Assembly (NCBI RefSeq): GCF_002157855.1
Contig: NZ_CP020880.1
Location: forward strand, 4,030,001 to 4,094,000
Direction of reading: 5' to 3'
Length of the DNA: 64,000 nucleotides
From: Sutcliffiella horikoshii
GTDB taxonomy: Bacteria > Bacillota > Bacilli > Bacillales > Bacillaceae_I
Shown here: piece after piece, positions 63,281 through 64,000 of the stretch
How the letters are laid out: each line of letters starts with the position of its first letter
How positions within the stretch are numbered: position 1 is the first letter of the stretch
Notes under the pieces: model-generated
Seen by the model: the letters and a program-made list of their open reading frames with translations, nothing else
Told to the model about the DNA's origin: nothing
Databases searched by the model: none
Translations under genes and position numbers: made by a program

Positions 63281-64000
63281 ATGAGTGAAGCAGCTCAAAC
63301 ATTGGACGGCTGGTATTGCCTCCATGATTTTCGTACGGTAGATTGGGCCCTTTGGAAGACGCTTTCTAGCGAAGAACGCCAAACGGCTATTAATGAATTT
63401 CTTGGACTTGTGGAGAAATGGAACACGGTTCAGTTAGAAAAGAACGGAAGTCACGCATTGTACTCCATCGTGGGGCAAAAAGCGGACTTCATGATGATGC
63501 TTCTTCGTCCGACGTTAGAAGAATTAAATGAAATCGAAAACGAATTTAATAAAACAACACTGGCTCAATACACAGTCCCAGTACATTCTTACGTGTCGAT
63601 TGTAGAGCTTAGCAACTACTTACCAGAAGGCGAAGATCCGTATCAAAATCCGCAAATCCTTGCTAGACTATACCCAGAATTGCCAAAAGCAAAGCATGTC
63701 TGCTTCTACCCGATGGACAAGCGCCGTAACGGGGAAGACAACTGGTACATGCTGCCGATGGAAGACCGTCGCCGCATGATGCGCAGCCACGGCATGATTG
63801 GCCGTCAGTATGCGGGAAAAGTAAAACAGGTCATCACTGGTTCTGTCGGTTTCGACGATTACGAGTGGGGCGTAACATTGTTTGCGGACGAAGCACTTCA
63901 GTTCAAGAAGCTTGTATATGAAATGCGCTTTGACGAAGTAAGTGCACGTTTTGGTGAGTTCGGTGCGTTCTATGTAGGAAACCTGTTAAAAGAAGATCGT
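63281..64000 (+). CDS. hemQ: Coproheme decarboxylase HemQ, missing the last few residues
   Basis: Terminal step of Gram-positive heme synthesis: oxidative decarboxylation of coproheme to heme b with peroxide. All 240 visible codons are open, and the family is about 247-250 long, so only the end is cut by the window edge. The active Tyr is Y143 in FYPMDKRR and the proximal heme His is H170 in [21 protein letters not shown] with ATG at 63281. B. subtilis orthologue is ywfI. Confidence 0.95.
   Translation, partial: MSEAAQTLDGWYCLHDFRTVDWALWKTLSSEERQTAINEFLGLVEKWNTVQLEKNGSHALYSIVGQKADFMMMLLRPTLEELNEIENEFNKTTLAQYTVPVHSYVSIVELSNYLPEGEDPYQNPQILARLYPELPKAKHVCFYPMDKRRNGEDNWYMLPMEDRRRMMRSHGMIGRQYAGKVKQVITGSVGFDDYEWGVTLFADEALQFKKLVYEMRFDEVSARFGEFGAFYVGNLLKEDR

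Overview
The window is a low-GC Firmicute chromosome segment. Gene content and order closely follow Bacillus subtilis from the atp operon to hemQ: atp, upp, glyA, ywlG, rpiB, ywlE, mntP, ywlC, ywlB, spoIIR, prmC, prfA, tdk, rpmE, rho, glpX, murA2, tal, fbaA, spo0F, ywjG, pyrG, rpoE, fadF, cls, uvsE, argS, ywiB, speB, speE, pbpG, ywhD, 4-OT, ywgA, ywfO, rsfA, lipL, pta, hemQ. SpoIIR, Spo0F and RsfA point to an endospore former. A member of Bacillaceae outside the B. subtilis group is the best reading; species cannot be fixed from sequence alone.

Layout: 1-5744 holds the start of atpD and the rest of the F1Fo ATP synthase operon (atpG, A, H, F, E, B, I, Z) with its promoter, all on the minus strand. 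6004-8531 is an accessory insertion with a secreted subtilase. 8547-15768 carries upp, glyA, ywlG, rpiB, a chemoreceptor, the arginine phosphatase ywlE, mntP and the tRNA t6A gene ywlC. 15515-16146 holds a cluster of DnaA boxes. 16035-23356 has ywlB, spoIIR, a small unknown gene, prmC/prfA, a lipoprotein, tdk, a zinc-free type B L31 and rho. 24175-29364 is central carbon and cell-wall metabolism (glpX, murA2, tal, fbaA) plus spo0F. 29708-31352 is plus strand (ywjG, an acetyltransferase, a MORN protein). pyrG with its attenuator and rpoE follow. 34268-45083 is one acyl-CoA degradation block (fadF, thiolase, hydroxyacyl-CoA dehydrogenase, two acyl-CoA dehydrogenases, TetR regulator, fused isobutyryl-CoA mutase) with two matching palindromic operators. 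The rest covers cls, uvsE, a 58-residue XapX gene, argS, polyamine synthesis (speE-speB), a class A penicillin-binding protein, several conserved unknowns, lipL, pta and the start of hemQ.

The genes are mostly ordinary housekeeping functions; the unusual content is between them. Three layers of intergenic repeats stand out: (1) a ~125 bp dispersed imperfect palindrome (called R1 here) at seven loci, with paired compensatory changes between copies and one copy nested inside another; (2) a GGGGTCAGACCCC / GGGGTCTGACCC palindrome family (R2) at eleven or more sites; (3) short tandem arrays with exact periods, two of 5 x 21 bp and one of 5 x 52 bp, each lying directly behind an intrinsic terminator. 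No phage, IS transposase, CRISPR, tRNA or rRNA was seen.
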